DNA of 64,000 bases from Acidimicrobiia bacterium (GCA_022821985.1 JAJECP010000037.1:141351-205350); one strand, 5' to 3'; counted from the stretch's first letter, positions 29,841-42,427 are shown. Numbers and translations are program-made. The notes: generated by a model not told the origin, from the letters alone.

Positions 29841-30440
29841 ATGCAGATCACCATCACGGGTCGCAAAGTTCAGGTTCCCGACGATGTGCGGGCTGCGGTG
29901 GAGCGGAAGATCGGGGCGCTGGATCGATTCGTCAGCGGGTTGGATCGTGCTGAAGTGGTCTTCCGCGAGGAGAAGAATCCTCGCATAGCCGAGCGAGAAC
30001 AGGTGGAGGTGACGCTGCTTGGCCATGGCCACCGTGTGCGCACTTCGGTCGCCGGCGTCGACCAGCATCAGGCGGTCGATCTGGCGGTCGGCAAGCTGGG
30101 CAAGCAGCTCCGCAAGCTCAAGACCCGCGTCGTGCGTCGGCACCGTCCCAATCTGCACCGCGACGAGGCGCACCATCCGCTCGCACGCCTCGAAAACGAT
30201 CTCGTCAACGGTGCTCCGGCCCCCGAGACCACCGCGGGACCTGACGATCCCGAATGGGTGCCGCGCATCGTCCGCCGCAAGAGCTTCGACCTGGAACTGA
30301 TGGATCCCGCCGAAGCCGTCACCCGCATGCAGCTGCTGGATCACGATTTCTTCCTCTTCGTGAACGCTGACACCAGCAAGCCCAGCGTGGTGTATCTCCG
30401 CTCCGACGGCGACGCCGGCCTCATCGAGATCGACGCCTAA
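29841..30440 (+). CDS. hpf: Ribosome hibernation promoting factor, long form
   Basis: Long HPF dimerises 70S ribosomes into inactive 100S particles. The 199 residues have the N-terminal ribosome-binding domain (MQITITGRKVQVPDDV, basic RKLKTRVVRRHRP) and the C-terminal dimerisation domain (FDLELMDPAEAVTRMQLLDHDFFLFVNADT), joined by a linker. The ATG at 29841 gives the usual start; the frame upstream overlaps comF. It lies between comF and secA, its conserved actinobacterial position. Confidence 0.93.
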   Translation: MQITITGRKVQVPDDVRAAVERKIGALDRFVSGLDRAEVVFREEKNPRIAEREQVEVTLLGHGHRVRTSVAGVDQHQAVDLAVGKLGKQLRKLKTRVVRRHRPNLHRDEAHHPLARLENDLVNGAPAPETTAGPDDPEWVPRIVRRKSFDLELMDPAEAVTRMQLLDHDFFLFVNADTSKPSVVYLRSDGDAGLIEIDA

Positions 30441-30491
30441 GCACCGAACGGCAGCCGAATAATCCTCAGCTTTGGCGCCGGGGGGCAGCGG

Positions 30492-30497
30492 TAGCCT
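30492..30497 (+). promoter_or_regulatory. -10 box TAGCCT, leaderless-type, before secA
   Basis: TAGCCT is 6 nt upstream of the secA GTG. No ribosome-binding site is visible between them, consistent with a leaderless transcript. Confidence 0.5.
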
Positions 30498-30503
30498 GCG
30501 CTT

Positions 30504-33311
<2,808 letters not shown>

Positions 33312-33312
33312 G

Positions 33313-34446
33313 GTGAGCCGATCCTTGGGTGACCTTGCCGACGCGTTGACCGACTTGGATCGACGTGTCAGCGAGGCTCGTCAGTACCTCGGAATCGACG
33401 AGGCGCGTGCGGTGGCGAACGGGCTGGAAACCGAGGCATCTGAGCCGTCGCTGTGGGACGAGCCCGACCGGGCCCGGGCGGTCACGACGCGCTTGTCGCG
33501 CGTGCGCGACGACATCGAGCGCTGGGAGCGGGCACGAGCTGAGGTCGACGATGCGACGGCACTGGTGGAGCTGGCGACCGAAGAAGACGACGCAGATCTG
33601 CTGCCCGAGATCGACGAGGTGGTCACCGCTGCCGAGAGCCGGCTCGCGGACATCGAGCTGATGGCGCTGTTCGGAGGGGAGCATGACGAGAACGACGCCG
33701 TGTGCGAGATCAACTCGGGGGCCGGAGGCACCGACGCCTGCGACTGGGCAGAGATGCTGCTGCGCATGTACCAGCGATGGGCCGAGCGCAACGACTTCTC
33801 CGTGGAGCTGACCGAGGCCACTGACGGCGGGGAAGCGGGGCTCAGCTCTGCGACATTCCTCGTCAAGGGACGGCACGCGTTCGGGTTCCTTGCAGCGGAA
33901 CGGGGAGTGCACCGGTTGGTGCGCATCTCGCCGTTCGACTCGCAGTCGCGCCGGCACACAGCATTCGCGTCGCTGTCGGTGGTGCCGTTCTTCGACGAGG
34001 TGTCCGACGAGGTGCCGATCGACGAGAGCGATCTGCGCATCGACACCTACCGTTCGTCGGGAGCGGGCGGCCAGCACGTGAACGTCACCGACTCCGCCGT
34101 GCGCATCACACACCTGCCCACCGGGATCGTCGTGGCCTGCCAGAACGAGCGGAGCCAGCATCAGAACAAGGACCGGGCGATGCAGATGCTGGCGGCCAAG
34201 CTGGCCGACCTGCAGCGGCAGGAGCGGGAGGCCGAAGTCGCGGCCCTCGCGGGCGAGCAGCGCGACGTCGCGTGGGGCAGCCAGATCCGCTCATACGTGC
34301 TGCACCCGTACCAGCAGGTCAAGGACCTGCGGACTGGCATGGAGATCGGCAACGTCGACGCCGTGCTCGACGGCGACCTCAGCGGTCTGATGGAGGCCTA
34401 CCTGCGCTGGCAGCGCTCGCAGCAGCCCGCCGCCGTCGAGACCTAG
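33313..34446 (+). CDS. prfB: Peptide chain release factor 2
   Basis: RF2 releases the peptide at UGA and UAA. The 377 residues contain the SPF stop-reading motif (residues 206-208, VRISPFDSQSRRHT) and the catalytic GGQ (residues 252-254, SSGAGGQHVNVTDSAVR). There is no internal stop, so the autoregulatory frameshift known from many bacteria is absent. The GTG lies one base after the secA stop, so it depends on secA transcription. RF2 would compete with selenocysteine insertion at the UGA of the 43079 gene. Confidence 0.96.
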   Translation: MSRSLGDLADALTDLDRRVSEARQYLGIDEARAVANGLETEASEPSLWDEPDRARAVTTRLSRVRDDIERWERARAEVDDATALVELATEEDDADLLPEIDEVVTAAESRLADIELMALFGGEHDENDAVCEINSGAGGTDACDWAEMLLRMYQRWAERNDFSVELTEATDGGEAGLSSATFLVKGRHAFGFLAAERGVHRLVRISPFDSQSRRHTAFASLSVVPFFDEVSDEVPIDESDLRIDTYRSSGAGGQHVNVTDSAVRITHLPTGIVVACQNERSQHQNKDRAMQMLAAKLADLQRQEREAEVAALAGEQRDVAWGSQIRSYVLHPYQQVKDLRTGMEIGNVDAVLDGDLSGLMEAYLRWQRSQQPAAVET

Positions 34447-34490
34447 CGGATAGCGCCGATTGGTGACCGGGTTGCGGCGGGGCGCTGGCG

Positions 34491-34496
34491 TACCTT
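34491..34496 (+). promoter_or_regulatory. -10 box TACCTT, leaderless-type
   Basis: TACCTT lies 9 nt before the ftsE ATG. Confidence 0.4.
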
Positions 34497-34505
34497 GGGA
34501 CGCGC

Positions 34506-35240
34506 ATGATCCGCTTCGACAACGTCACGAAGATCTACAAGGGGGAGACGCGCGCGGTCAACGGCGTGACGCTCAACATCGAGAAGGGCGAGTTCGTCTT
34601 CCTGGTGGGACCGTCGGGCTCGGGCAAGTCCACGATGCTGCGCCTCATGACCTGCGAGGAGAAGGTCACCGCCGGCGATGTCCACGTGGCCGGCAAGGAT
34701 TTGTCCAAGCTGAACAGCTGGCGCGTGCCCTACCTGCGACGGAACATCGGCTCGGTCTTCCAAGACTTCAAGCTGCTGCCGAACAAGACCGTCTACCAGA
34801 ACGTGGCCTTCGCGCTCGAGGTCATCGGCCGCCCCGAGAACGTCATCCGCACGCAGGTGCCGGCCATCTTGGAGCTGGTGGGCCTGGAGGACAAGCACCG
34901 GCGGTTTCCTGACGAGCTGTCGGGCGGCGAGCAGCAGCGTGTGAGCATCGCCCGGGCATTCGTGAACCGGCCCCTGATCCTGCTGGCTGACGAGCCCACC
35001 GGAAACCTCGACCCCGACACCTCGGAGGAGCTCACGTCGCTGCTCGACCGGATCAATCGCACGGGCACCACCGTGGTCATGGCCACGCATGACCGCACGA
35101 TCGTGGACCGCATGCGGCGCCGGGTGATCGCGCTGCGTCACGGCGAGCTCGTGCGTGACGAGCAGCGCGGCGCGTACGGCAGCGAGGCCGATTCGCCAGA
35201 GGGGCTCGGCGTCCATCCTGTCGATGGGGCGAGTCCGTGA
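34506..35240 (+). CDS. ftsE: Cell division ATP-binding protein FtsE
   Basis: FtsE powers FtsX, which activates peptidoglycan hydrolases at the septum. The 244 residues have Walker A GPSGSGKS, the Q-loop VFQDFKLLP, signature LSGGEQQR, Walker [13 protein letters not shown] and the switch His in MATHD. The C-terminal 20 residues are an acidic tail. The start follows a TACCTT box. Its stop overlaps ftsX (GTGA). Confidence 0.97.
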   Translation: MIRFDNVTKIYKGETRAVNGVTLNIEKGEFVFLVGPSGSGKSTMLRLMTCEEKVTAGDVHVAGKDLSKLNSWRVPYLRRNIGSVFQDFKLLPNKTVYQNVAFALEVIGRPENVIRTQVPAILELVGLEDKHRRFPDELSGGEQQRVSIARAFVNRPLILLADEPTGNLDPDTSEELTSLLDRINRTGTTVVMATHDRTIVDRMRRRVIALRHGELVRDEQRGAYGSEADSPEGLGVHPVDGASP

Positions 35241-36130
35241 GCCGGATCCGCTACTTCGCGCGGGAGACCTGGACCAACATCCGGCGCAATCTCACGCTGA
35301 CGTTTGCTGCGATTCTCACTGTGGCTGTCGGCGTGATGCTGGTGGGCATGGGTCTCATGGCGGGCTACGCCAGCGGGAACGCGCTCGATCGCTGGGAGGG
35401 CGGCGTCCAGTTCGAGGTGTTTCTGAACCCCCAGATCGACCCCAGCCAGCTCGATGCGCTCGGCATCGAGCTGCAGACCCACCCCGAGATCGATCGCATC
35501 GAGTTCTTCAGCGCCGAGGAGGCCTACGCGCTGGTATCCCAGCAGATGGCCGATCAGCCCGAACTGCTCGCCCAGGTGTCGCCCGAGGCGCTGCCCGCGT
35601 CGTACCGCGTGGTGCCCCGGTCGGTCGAGGCAGAGCTGATCGAATCGCTGGCGGCCCAGTTCCGCCAACGGCCCGGCGTGATGTCAGTCCAGACAGGCCG
35701 AGAAGAGGTCGACGCCATTCGCACCTGGTTCACGTCGTTCCAGGGCATCGTGCTGCTGCTGTCGATCGTGCTGTCGGGCGCCAGCGTGATGCTCATCTTC
35801 AACTCGATCCGCGTGGCGATGTTCGCCCGCCGGCGCGAGATCGAGGTCATGAAGCTGGTCGGCGCCACGAACAGCTTTATCCGGTTCCCGTTCATGCTCG
35901 AAGGCATGCTGCACGGCCTCATCGGCGGCATCATCGGGGCGATTGCCGCAGGAGCGCTGCGCGGTCACGTGGAGGGCCTGTTCTCGCGCTCGGACATCCT
36001 GGCGTTCTTCCGGTCGTTCGTGGTCACGTCCGATCAGTTCACGACTGTGGTGATCGTCACGGTGATCGCCGGTGTGCTCGTGGGGATGATCGGCTCGGCG
36101 TTCGCAGCCAGCCGCTTCCTGGACGTGTAG
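35237..36130 (+). CDS. ftsX: Cell division protein FtsX
   Basis: The 297-residue permease-like protein has a first membrane segment ([20 protein letters not shown]), a large extracytoplasmic domain of about 135 residues that would contact hydrolases, and three further segments near residues 175-290, with the conserved cytoplasmic [19 protein letters not shown]. It is coupled to ftsE by a four-base overlap. In mycobacteria smpB follows ftsX; here a terminator hairpin and an unrelated gene follow. Confidence 0.96.
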   Translation: MSRIRYFARETWTNIRRNLTLTFAAILTVAVGVMLVGMGLMAGYASGNALDRWEGGVQFEVFLNPQIDPSQLDALGIELQTHPEIDRIEFFSAEEAYALVSQQMADQPELLAQVSPEALPASYRVVPRSVEAELIESLAAQFRQRPGVMSVQTGREEVDAIRTWFTSFQGIVLLLSIVLSGASVMLIFNSIRVAMFARRREIEVMKLVGATNSFIRFPFMLEGMLHGLIGGIIGAIAAGALRGHVEGLFSRSDILAFFRSFVVTSDQFTTVVIVTVIAGVLVGMIGSAFAASRFLDV

Positions 36131-36145
36131 CTGGGCCCGAGCCCA

Positions 36146-36173
36146 CCGGCCGCTCGACGTGCGGAGCGGCCGG
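36146..36173 (+). terminator. Strong hairpin after ftsX
   Basis: CCGGCCGCTC (36146-36155) and GAGCGGCCGG (36164-36173) form a perfect 10-bp stem with an 8-nt loop, 15 bp after the ftsX stop. There is no clear T tract, so it may be a U-poor terminator of the kind common in actinobacteria. Confidence 0.6.
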
Positions 36174-36237
36174 GCGTGTAGAAAAGCCGCCGACACCGCC
36201 GTCCGCCATCCGGGCGGCCATTGCTTGAGGGGGCGCT

Positions 36238-37137
36238 GTGCCGGAGTTCGAAACGATCCTGTACGAGGTTGACGAACGCGTCGCCACCATCACGCTGAAT
36301 CGCCCTGAGCGCCTGAACGCGTTCAACAGCCAGATGCTGCGTGACGTGATGGACGCCATCGACCTTGTCGATGCCGACGACGACGTCCGGGCGGTGATCT
36401 TCACCGGCGCCGGCCGCGGTTACTGCGCCGGGGCCGACCTGAGCGGGGGCGCCGACACCTTCGACTTCGACAGCCAATCAGATGAGCGCAAGGCCGAGCG
36501 AGCCTCCGAACGGGGCGAGGGCGGCGACCTGGCGTGGATGCGCGACGGCGGCGGGCTGCTCACGCTGCGCTTGTATGAGTGCAACAAGCCGCTGATAGCT
36601 GCGATCAACGGCCCTGCAGTCGGCGTGGGCGTCACGATGACGCTGCCCATGGACATCCGGCTGGCATCCACCAAGGCCCGCATCGGATTCGTGTTCGCCC
36701 GCCGGGGCGTGGTGCCAGAGGCCTGCTCGTCGTACTTCTTGCCGCGCGTGGTCGGATTGTCACGGGCGCTGGAGTGGTGCTTCAGCGGCCGGGTGTTCGA
36801 CGCCGACGAGGCACTCGAGGGCGGGCTGGTGCGCAGCCTGCATGAGCCCGACGACCTGCTGCCGGCAGCCCGGGCCATCGCAGCGGAGATCGCCGAGAAC
36901 ACGTCGGCCATCTCGGTGACGGTGATCCGTCACATGCTGTGGCGCATGCTCGCCGCCGACCACCCGATGGAGGCCCACAAGATCGACTCGCGGGGGATCT
37001 TCCACCTCGGGCGGGGCGCCGACGCTCACGAAGGCGTTGCGTCGTTCCTCGAGAAGCGGCCGCCGGAATTCTCGCTGCGTCCCACTCAGGACCTGCCCGA
37101 GTACTTCCCTTGGTGGGACGAGCCCGAATTCAGCTGA
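36238..37137 (+). CDS. Enoyl-CoA hydratase/isomerase family protein
   Basis: A 299-residue crotonase-fold protein. The N-terminal half has ATITLNRPERLNAFNSQML and the oxyanion-hole region FTGAGRGYCAGADLSGG. The second conserved block is INGPAVGVGVTMTLPMDIRLAS, and the third RIGFVFARRGVVPEACSSYFLPRVVG. The Glu at GVVPE is in the position of a catalytic acid of hydratases. It is preceded by GAGGGGG as a ribosome-binding site and stands alone on the plus strand. The acyl substrate cannot be inferred. Confidence 0.88.
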   Translation: MPEFETILYEVDERVATITLNRPERLNAFNSQMLRDVMDAIDLVDADDDVRAVIFTGAGRGYCAGADLSGGADTFDFDSQSDERKAERASERGEGGDLAWMRDGGGLLTLRLYECNKPLIAAINGPAVGVGVTMTLPMDIRLASTKARIGFVFARRGVVPEACSSYFLPRVVGLSRALEWCFSGRVFDADEALEGGLVRSLHEPDDLLPAARAIAAEIAENTSAISVTVIRHMLWRMLAADHPMEAHKIDSRGIFHLGRGADAHEGVASFLEKRPPEFSLRPTQDLPEYFPWWDEPEFS

Positions 37138-37167
37138 CCCCGGTTCGGCTGGCTTGGGTCGGTTGGC

Positions 37168-38442
37168 TCAGGCCCCGGATTGCTCGGTGGGCGCCGGGTC
37201 GTCGCCCCAACCGGTGAGCAGGATGCCCAAGACGCACGCAGCCATGGCGAGCCCGAAGGCGGGACCGAAGCTGTCGAACCAGTCGGCCGTCACGCCGCCG
37301 AGCCACGGCCCGGCAGCCAAGCCGAGGCCGAACACGATCGTGGCCACCCCGTAGGCGGCACCGAACTCGTCGCCGGAGAGGTTGTCGCTGACGCGGGCTG
37401 CGATCGAGGCAATGATGCCGGTGAACGCCGTGCCGAAGACGAATGCCGCCGTCCACGCCAGCGCCTGCCCGCCCACCTCGAGCAGGGGGTAGGCGGTCAT
37501 GAAGACCATGGAGATCATCGACACGCAGAACCCGATGGTGACGGTGCGCCGCCTGCCAAGACGGTCGGCTGAGCGTCCGAAGATCGGCCCGCCGGCGATG
37601 CTGCCGATGCCGATCGACGAGAATGCGATGGCAGCGTCCCGAGAGCTGAAGAGGTCGGCGTAGCCCTCGAGGTGGTCCACGATGAACGTGAGCACCGTCG
37701 TGACAACGAAGGCGTGCAGCGTGTAGGCGGTGATGAGCTGGCCCGCCCGGGGAATCTTGGCGAGTGCGGCGCGAGCGCCCCCGAAGCCGGTGCGACCAGG
37801 CGTGCGTGCCCATCTGCGCACGGCGACGGCGAGGGCGATCAGTATCGCTGCGCCGATGATGAGTTCGACCCGGTACACGTTGCGCGGATGGCTGAGGTCG
37901 GCCGCGACCAGCACCGCCTCGCCGGATTGGGAGCTGTCGGAGCGGCTCAGCAACGCGTCGATGGCCGCCGCCGCGACCATGCCGCTGCCGACACCGCCGG
38001 TCATCCAGCCCGCTGCGGCGCCTCGCCGCTCGGGCCCCAGCAGCTCCGCGGCGAGCCCGGGGGTGCCCACCCACACGCCGGCTGCACAGAATCCCGTCAA
38101 CGCGAGCGCGAAGGCCGCGACGCCCACGTTTGGGCTCCAGGACAGCAGGGCCAAGCCGGCAACGTTGCCGGCGAGACCGATGCGCACGGCACCGCTCAGG
38201 CCGGTGCGTCCCACCGTCAGCGCAACCACCAGCGAGCCCACCACGTACAGCAGCAGGTTCAGCGAGCCGAGAGCACCGGCCACGGTGTTGGACAGGCCGA
38301 ACCCGTCGCGCATGTCGGCATAGAGCAGCGAATAGGTGAAGCGGCCGAACGACTGCGACACCGCCGCTGCCCCGGCCAGCGTCAGCAGCGTGCCGATCCG
38401 GCGTGCAGGGCTGAAAGCCTCGGCGTGGGGCGCGGCAGTCAC
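37168..38442 (-). CDS. MFS transporter (YbfB-like)
   Basis: A 424-residue carrier with 12 predicted membrane segments. Near the N terminus it has SQSFGRFTYSLLYADMRDGFGLSN and SNTVAGALGSLN; these motifs recur in the MFS gene at 47356, so the two are paralogues. The substrate is unknown. Its stop faces the enoyl-CoA hydratase with about 30 bp between. It starts at GTG. Confidence 0.85.
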   Translation of the reverse strand: MTAAPHAEAFSPARRIGTLLTLAGAAAVSQSFGRFTYSLLYADMRDGFGLSNTVAGALGSLNLLLYVVGSLVVALTVGRTGLSGAVRIGLAGNVAGLALLSWSPNVGVAAFALALTGFCAAGVWVGTPGLAAELLGPERRGAAAGWMTGGVGSGMVAAAAIDALLSRSDSSQSGEAVLVAADLSHPRNVYRVELIIGAAILIALAVAVRRWARTPGRTGFGGARAALAKIPRAGQLITAYTLHAFVVTTVLTFIVDHLEGYADLFSSRDAAIAFSSIGIGSIAGGPIFGRSADRLGRRRTVTIGFCVSMISMVFMTAYPLLEVGGQALAWTAAFVFGTAFTGIIASIAARVSDNLSGDEFGAAYGVATIVFGLGLAAGPWLGGVTADWFDSFGPAFGLAMAACVLGILLTGWGDDPAPTEQSGA

Positions 38443-38504
38443 GATGAGTTCGCTGGTTGGCTCATGGCGCGCGGCGGACTGAGGCTCGCTTGGGGGCGCG
38501 CAAG

Positions 38505-39116
38505 CTAATCGTGCGGCCAGGTCACTGCCGGCAGCGGGGGACGCTGGCGGTAGATGGTCTCCGTCGCGATCACCCGCCGGGGCGAGCGCTCGGTGTCGGC
38601 GAACTTCGCCACGTCGGCACGGATGACGTCGCGGTCGTGGTCATCGCCGAAGAAGCGCTCACGCATGTCGTCGAGCGAGGCGAAAGCGACCAGGGCGAAG
38701 CCGTCATAGGACGGGCCGTTGAGGGTGGCCACCACGCTGAGCTGGGTGTAGTCCCACATGCCGGGGTGATGCTGCAGCGCCAGCGGAACGTGAGTGTCAC
38801 GCCAGTGGCTGTCGCCCTGCGCGTGCGTCAGCCGCGGGTGGTGGACCATGGGGAAGATGGCGGTGAGGCCCGGCGAGGCAGTGCCCGGGTCGGACCCCAG
38901 CGGGCGCTCGCGGATGACGCGTGAGAACGCCAGGTAGGTGCCGACCGTTGCGGCGGGCGTCAGCAGGTCCGGGGAATCGGTCATGGCGCGCACGAGCGTG
39001 CGGAAGGGGAACTCGCGGCGATCGTCGGGGTCGGCTGCGTAACACACGCCCCCGACACTGGCCGCTACGTCCGCAGCGGCATCCGGATCGTTTCCCGTGA
39101 CGACGAGCTCGTGCAT
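38505..39116 (-). CDS. EthD-domain protein
   Basis: The 203-residue protein contains the EthD/dimeric alpha-beta barrel signature DSHWRDTHVPLALQHHPGMWDYTQ in its second half, followed by FALVAFASLDDMRERFF. EthD-like proteins are small dimeric barrels found near oxidative degradation genes, mostly without a proven reaction. The first 90 residues look like a diverged second copy of the fold. No cofactor motif is visible. Confidence 0.65.
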   Translation of the reverse strand: MHELVVTGNDPDAAADVAASVGGVCYAADPDDRREFPFRTLVRAMTDSPDLLTPAATVGTYLAFSRVIRERPLGSDPGTASPGLTAIFPMVHHPRLTHAQGDSHWRDTHVPLALQHHPGMWDYTQLSVVATLNGPSYDGFALVAFASLDDMRERFFGDDHDRDVIRADVAKFADTERSPRRVIATETIYRQRPPLPAVTWPHD

Positions 39117-39209
39117 GCCTGCAACTTACTGCTGGCCCCAGCACAGCGCCCGACCCCCCAACAGTGCCTTACCGCTGACGCGGGCCGGCTGGCCCGGCAG
39201 GATGGGGGC

Positions 39210-39554
39210 GTGCTCGAGATGGACGAGGCCCGCTTTGCCGACCTGGTGGAACAGGCGCTTGAAGACATTCCCGACGCGCTGCGCTCGCTGATGGACAACG
39301 TGGCCATCTTCGTGGAGGACCGCGGGGAGGATCCGGATCTGCTCGGCGTCTATGAGGGCATCCCGCTGACCGAGCGCCATGACTACGGCGGCCTGGCGAT
39401 GCCCGACAGCATTGTCATCTACCGGCTGCCGATCCTGGAGATGTGCGAGACGGCCGACGACGTCGTCGAAGAAGTGCTGGTGACGGTGGTGCACGAGATC
39501 GCGCACCACTTCGGCATCGACGACGACCGGCTCCACGAGCTCGGCTGGGACTGA
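39210..39554 (+). CDS. Zincin-like metallopeptidase family protein (DUF1025-type)
   Basis: A 114-residue protein with the zinc motif HEIAHHFGIDDDRLHELGWD at its C terminus, which defines this short actinobacterial family (PF06262-type). The N-terminal helix reads FADLVEQALEDIPDALRSLM. The GTG at 39210 gives MLEMDEARF; an ATG at 39219 is equally possible. The frame upstream of 39210 overlaps the divergent EthD gene. Peptidase activity has been inferred for the family from the zinc motif; a substrate is not known to me. Confidence 0.82.
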   Translation: MLEMDEARFADLVEQALEDIPDALRSLMDNVAIFVEDRGEDPDLLGVYEGIPLTERHDYGGLAMPDSIVIYRLPILEMCETADDVVEEVLVTVVHEIAHHFGIDDDRLHELGWD

Positions 39555-39586
39555 TCGCAGCCGAGCATCCACACCCGGCGGGGCAG

Positions 39587-40711
39587 CTACACGCGGCCGA
39601 GGCCGAGGTCGAGGTGCCCGCGGGCGACGTTCGCCGCCAGCACCTCGGTGGGTCCCTCTGCCAGCCGCAGGGCGCGCACGCGCCGCAAGATGTCGGCGAG
39701 CGGGTGGCCGTCCACGAGTGCGGTTCCTCCGACAAGCTGCACGGCGTCGTCGCAGATCTGGCTGAGCGTCTCGGTGGCCAGCGACTTGGCCGCCATCACC
39801 TCGTTCACGGCGTTCTCACCGGCATCGAGCAGGCGTGCCGTGCGGTAGAGCGCGCTGCGAGCTGCGTAGGCGGCGATGCGCATGTATCCCAGCGTCACGC
39901 GTTCCAAGTCGGTGCCGACCCGCGCGGGTTCCTCAATCGAGCCGTGTCGCCCCGCTCGCTCCACCAGCGTCTGCTCCACGAGGTCGATCGCGAATCGGCA
40001 CTGGCCGATGCAATCAGCCGCAATCGCCATGCGCGTGGCGTTGATCTGGCCCATCGCTCGCCGCAGGCCGCGCCCGGCCTCGCCGATGACGTGGGTGGCC
40101 GGCACGCGCACATCGGTGAACGTGAACGCGGCATGGTGGCTGCCGTCGAGAGTGCCGAATCGCTGCTTGAGCGTCACGCCGGCGCGGTCGGTCTCGATGA
40201 GCACCATCGCCGACCCGGTCCCTTCCACCTCGACCAGAGTGTTGATGAAGTCGGCGTCTGCGCCGCCGGTCACGTATGACTTCGCTCCGTTCACCACCAA
40301 GTCGTCGCCGTCACGCCGTGCCCAGGTGTGGCGCGGGGCATCCGCTGATTCGGTGAACCCGAAACCGCTGAGCAGCTCGCCGGCCAGATACGGCAGCAGG
40401 AACTGGCTGCGCAGCGGCTCGCCGACGTCGGCGAGCACTCCCGGCGACGGTCCGAAGACGCCCGGCAGGTGACCCACGTTGCGGCTGCCGAGCGTGTCAC
40501 GCACGACGGCCAGCGCCAGCGCGCCGGCCTCGGTGCCGCCAACCGACATCGGCTGAGTCATGCCGAAGACTCCGGCTGACTTGGACGCCTGCCGGACCGC
40601 AGCCCCGATATCGCTCTCGGCGACCCGGCCCGGCAGCGCCGCGAGCTCGTCAGCCAGCCGCTCGGCAGCGCTCAGCACCTCGGCGTGCTCGGTGTCCAAG
40701 AAGTCGGGCAT
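39587..40711 (-). CDS. Acyl-CoA dehydrogenase family protein
   Basis: The 374-residue flavoprotein-type sequence has the FAD/substrate region GFGFTESADAPRHTWARRDGD, the central beta domain (VNGAKSYVTGGADADF), the helical C-terminal domain and EGPTEVLAANVARG, whose Glu is placed like the catalytic base of several acyl-CoA dehydrogenases. It is encoded just downstream of an alpha/beta hydrolase and a VOC protein on the same strand, so the three may form one degradative operon. The acyl substrate is unknown. Confidence 0.87.
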   Translation of the reverse strand: MPDFLDTEHAEVLSAAERLADELAALPGRVAESDIGAAVRQASKSAGVFGMTQPMSVGGTEAGALALAVVRDTLGSRNVGHLPGVFGPSPGVLADVGEPLRSQFLLPYLAGELLSGFGFTESADAPRHTWARRDGDDLVVNGAKSYVTGGADADFINTLVEVEGTGSAMVLIETDRAGVTLKQRFGTLDGSHHAAFTFTDVRVPATHVIGEAGRGLRRAMGQINATRMAIAADCIGQCRFAIDLVEQTLVERAGRHGSIEEPARVGTDLERVTLGYMRIAAYAARSALYRTARLLDAGENAVNEVMAAKSLATETLSQICDDAVQLVGGTALVDGHPLADILRRVRALRLAEGPTEVLAANVARGHLDLGLGRV

Positions 40712-40723
40712 CGATCGCGTTCT

Positions 40724-41848
40724 CTAGCCGGTGTGGGTGCGGACCCAGTCGGCGATGAGGTCGGCGGCTTCGGCTCGTGCACCGGCGGGCTCCGTCAGGT
40801 AGTGGTCGCCCGAGATGGAGTGCGCTGGGACGTCCGGCGCACCAGGCCGGCCGCGCAGCGCGTTGACGATCTTGGCGGTGTCGGAGGAGAAGATGCCGGT
40901 ATCGGCATCGGCGTCGATGACGATCGCCGGCAGATCGATGTGCTGCGCCTGATCGGTGCTGCACTGCGAGTCGGCGAGGCTCCACATCGACAGCCAAGTC
41001 CGCAGCGAACTCACCGTCCCGACGCCGAAAATTCCGTAGTTGGCCCGGCGCGGATCGCCGAGGTAGCAGCCGGGCACGGTGCGTTGGCTGGGGTCGATCG
41101 AACCGTCGAGCATGCGCAGGTCCGCCCAGAGTCGCGGCACCACGAACAGACGCTCGCGGTGCCCTGCTGCTGCGAGCCGGTCCAGCTCGTTCTTGCACCA
41201 AGCGGTGATGCGCTCGTTGCGCGCCCGCTGTGCGCTGCGGTATGTGGCGATGAACTCATCGTCAAACGGTGGCTGCCGGTCGGCGCCGAACGGGTCGAGG
41301 GCCGGGTCAACGCTGAGCGGATCGTTCTCATCGGTCACCGACGGATCCATCCAGTTGGTCAGCACCTCGGCGCGCCCGGTGTGCGCCACGATCGAGACGT
41401 ACAGGTCGCCTCCCGCCAGGTCCTCGATCGCCGGGTGCAGGCCTCGCCGGCTGTACTCCGGAACCAGATTGGGTGCCGTGGCCTGTGCCTGGTAGGTGGC
41501 CATGAGCGAGCCGCCGCCGCTGTTGCCCAGCAGCACCACGCAGTCGACGCCTTGGTCGCGCAGCCAGCGGACGCCGACGTCGATGTCGGCGAGCGCCAGA
41601 TCGGCCAGGAAGTAGGGCTCGGCACCCCGGAAGCGGGTGTTCCAGCCGAGAAAGCCCAGGCCCCGCTCGGCGATGTAGCTGGCCAGGTAGTGCTCGCCGA
41701 AATCGATGTTGTAGTGGGTCGCTATGAGTGCCGTGCGCGGCTCGTGTCCATCGGGCCGGTGGTAGACGCCTTGGCAGGGATGCCCGCCCACGCCGGATCG
41801 GGGGGCGCTGGCACTCGGCAGCGCGACGAACTCGCGGGTGATGCCCAT
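40724..41848 (-). CDS. Alpha/beta hydrolase
   Basis: The 374-residue protein has the nucleophile elbow GNSGGGS (Ser within CVVLLGNSGGGSLMATY) and a C-terminal block with IDADADTGIFSSDTAK (acid) and SGDHYLTEP (His), a complete triad in order. The central region carries a large cap domain. It is 12 bp upstream of the acyl-CoA dehydrogenase and 19 bp downstream of the VOC gene, so probably cotranscribed. Esterase or C-C hydrolase activity cannot be distinguished. Confidence 0.78.
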   Translation of the reverse strand: MGITREFVALPSASAPRSGVGGHPCQGVYHRPDGHEPRTALIATHYNIDFGEHYLASYIAERGLGFLGWNTRFRGAEPYFLADLALADIDVGVRWLRDQGVDCVVLLGNSGGGSLMATYQAQATAPNLVPEYSRRGLHPAIEDLAGGDLYVSIVAHTGRAEVLTNWMDPSVTDENDPLSVDPALDPFGADRQPPFDDEFIATYRSAQRARNERITAWCKNELDRLAAAGHRERLFVVPRLWADLRMLDGSIDPSQRTVPGCYLGDPRRANYGIFGVGTVSSLRTWLSMWSLADSQCSTDQAQHIDLPAIVIDADADTGIFSSDTAKIVNALRGRPGAPDVPAHSISGDHYLTEPAGARAEAADLIADWVRTHTG

Positions 41849-41867
41849 CTGTCGGCCGGCCCGCAGC

Positions 41868-42368
41868 TCAGGTCGTTGCGTCGGCGGGGATGGGGGAGCG
41901 CATCACTTCCAGCGCCTCGGCCGGATCGGGCTCGATGCCGGTGGTGTCCCGGCAGAGCTCCACCATGATCCCGTTGGGGTCCACGAAATAGAGCGAGTGG
42001 CACCAGCCGTGATCGACCTCCATGAGCGGTTCGATGTCGGCGGCAGCCATGCGCTCGCGGGCAGCCTCTTGCTGCTCTGGCGTGGCCCGGACGGCGACGT
42101 GATTGACCCACACCGGCAGCCCCACCGTCGCGCTGAGGTCGGTGCTGTAGTCGGCCTGCTCGCCCATGTTCTGGATGTAGAAGAAGGCAATGCACTCGCC
42201 GTCGCCGATGTCGTAGAAGACGTGCTTGATATGGCCTGTCGGCCCGCCGTCGGGGTGCGGCCGCTCGGCTTGCTCGGCGTGCACCAGCGGGAACCCCATC
42301 AGGTCCTCGTAGAAGCGATGTGTCGCCTCGAGATCTCGTGTCGCGTAGGCGACGTGGTGAAGTCCCAT
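41868..42368 (-). CDS. VOC-family dioxygenase/glyoxalase-fold protein
   Basis: The 166-residue protein has the vicinal-oxygen-chelate layout: HHVAYATRDLEATHRFYEDLMGFPL at the start and HSLYFVDPNGIMVELC near the end. His 5, His in NHVAV and the Glu of VELC are plausible metal ligands. GGGGGAG precedes the ATG at 42368, which is chosen over a longer frame starting at 42431. Substrate unknown; the neighbouring hydrolase and dehydrogenase suggest a ring- or ester-degrading set. Confidence 0.82.
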   Translation of the reverse strand: MGLHHVAYATRDLEATHRFYEDLMGFPLVHAEQAERPHPDGGPTGHIKHVFYDIGDGECIAFFYIQNMGEQADYSTDLSATVGLPVWVNHVAVRATPEQQEAARERMAAADIEPLMEVDHGWCHSLYFVDPNGIMVELCRDTTGIEPDPAEALEVMRSPIPADATT

Positions 42369-42427
42369 GGCTCCCCCTGCTGCGGTGTTCACCGCAAGGT
42401 TCTCACATCCCGATGGGCCGATTCGCC

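Noticed and set aside
33313..34446. Programmed frameshift in prfB
   Set aside because: The gene is one open frame from the GTG; no in-frame TGA near the start.
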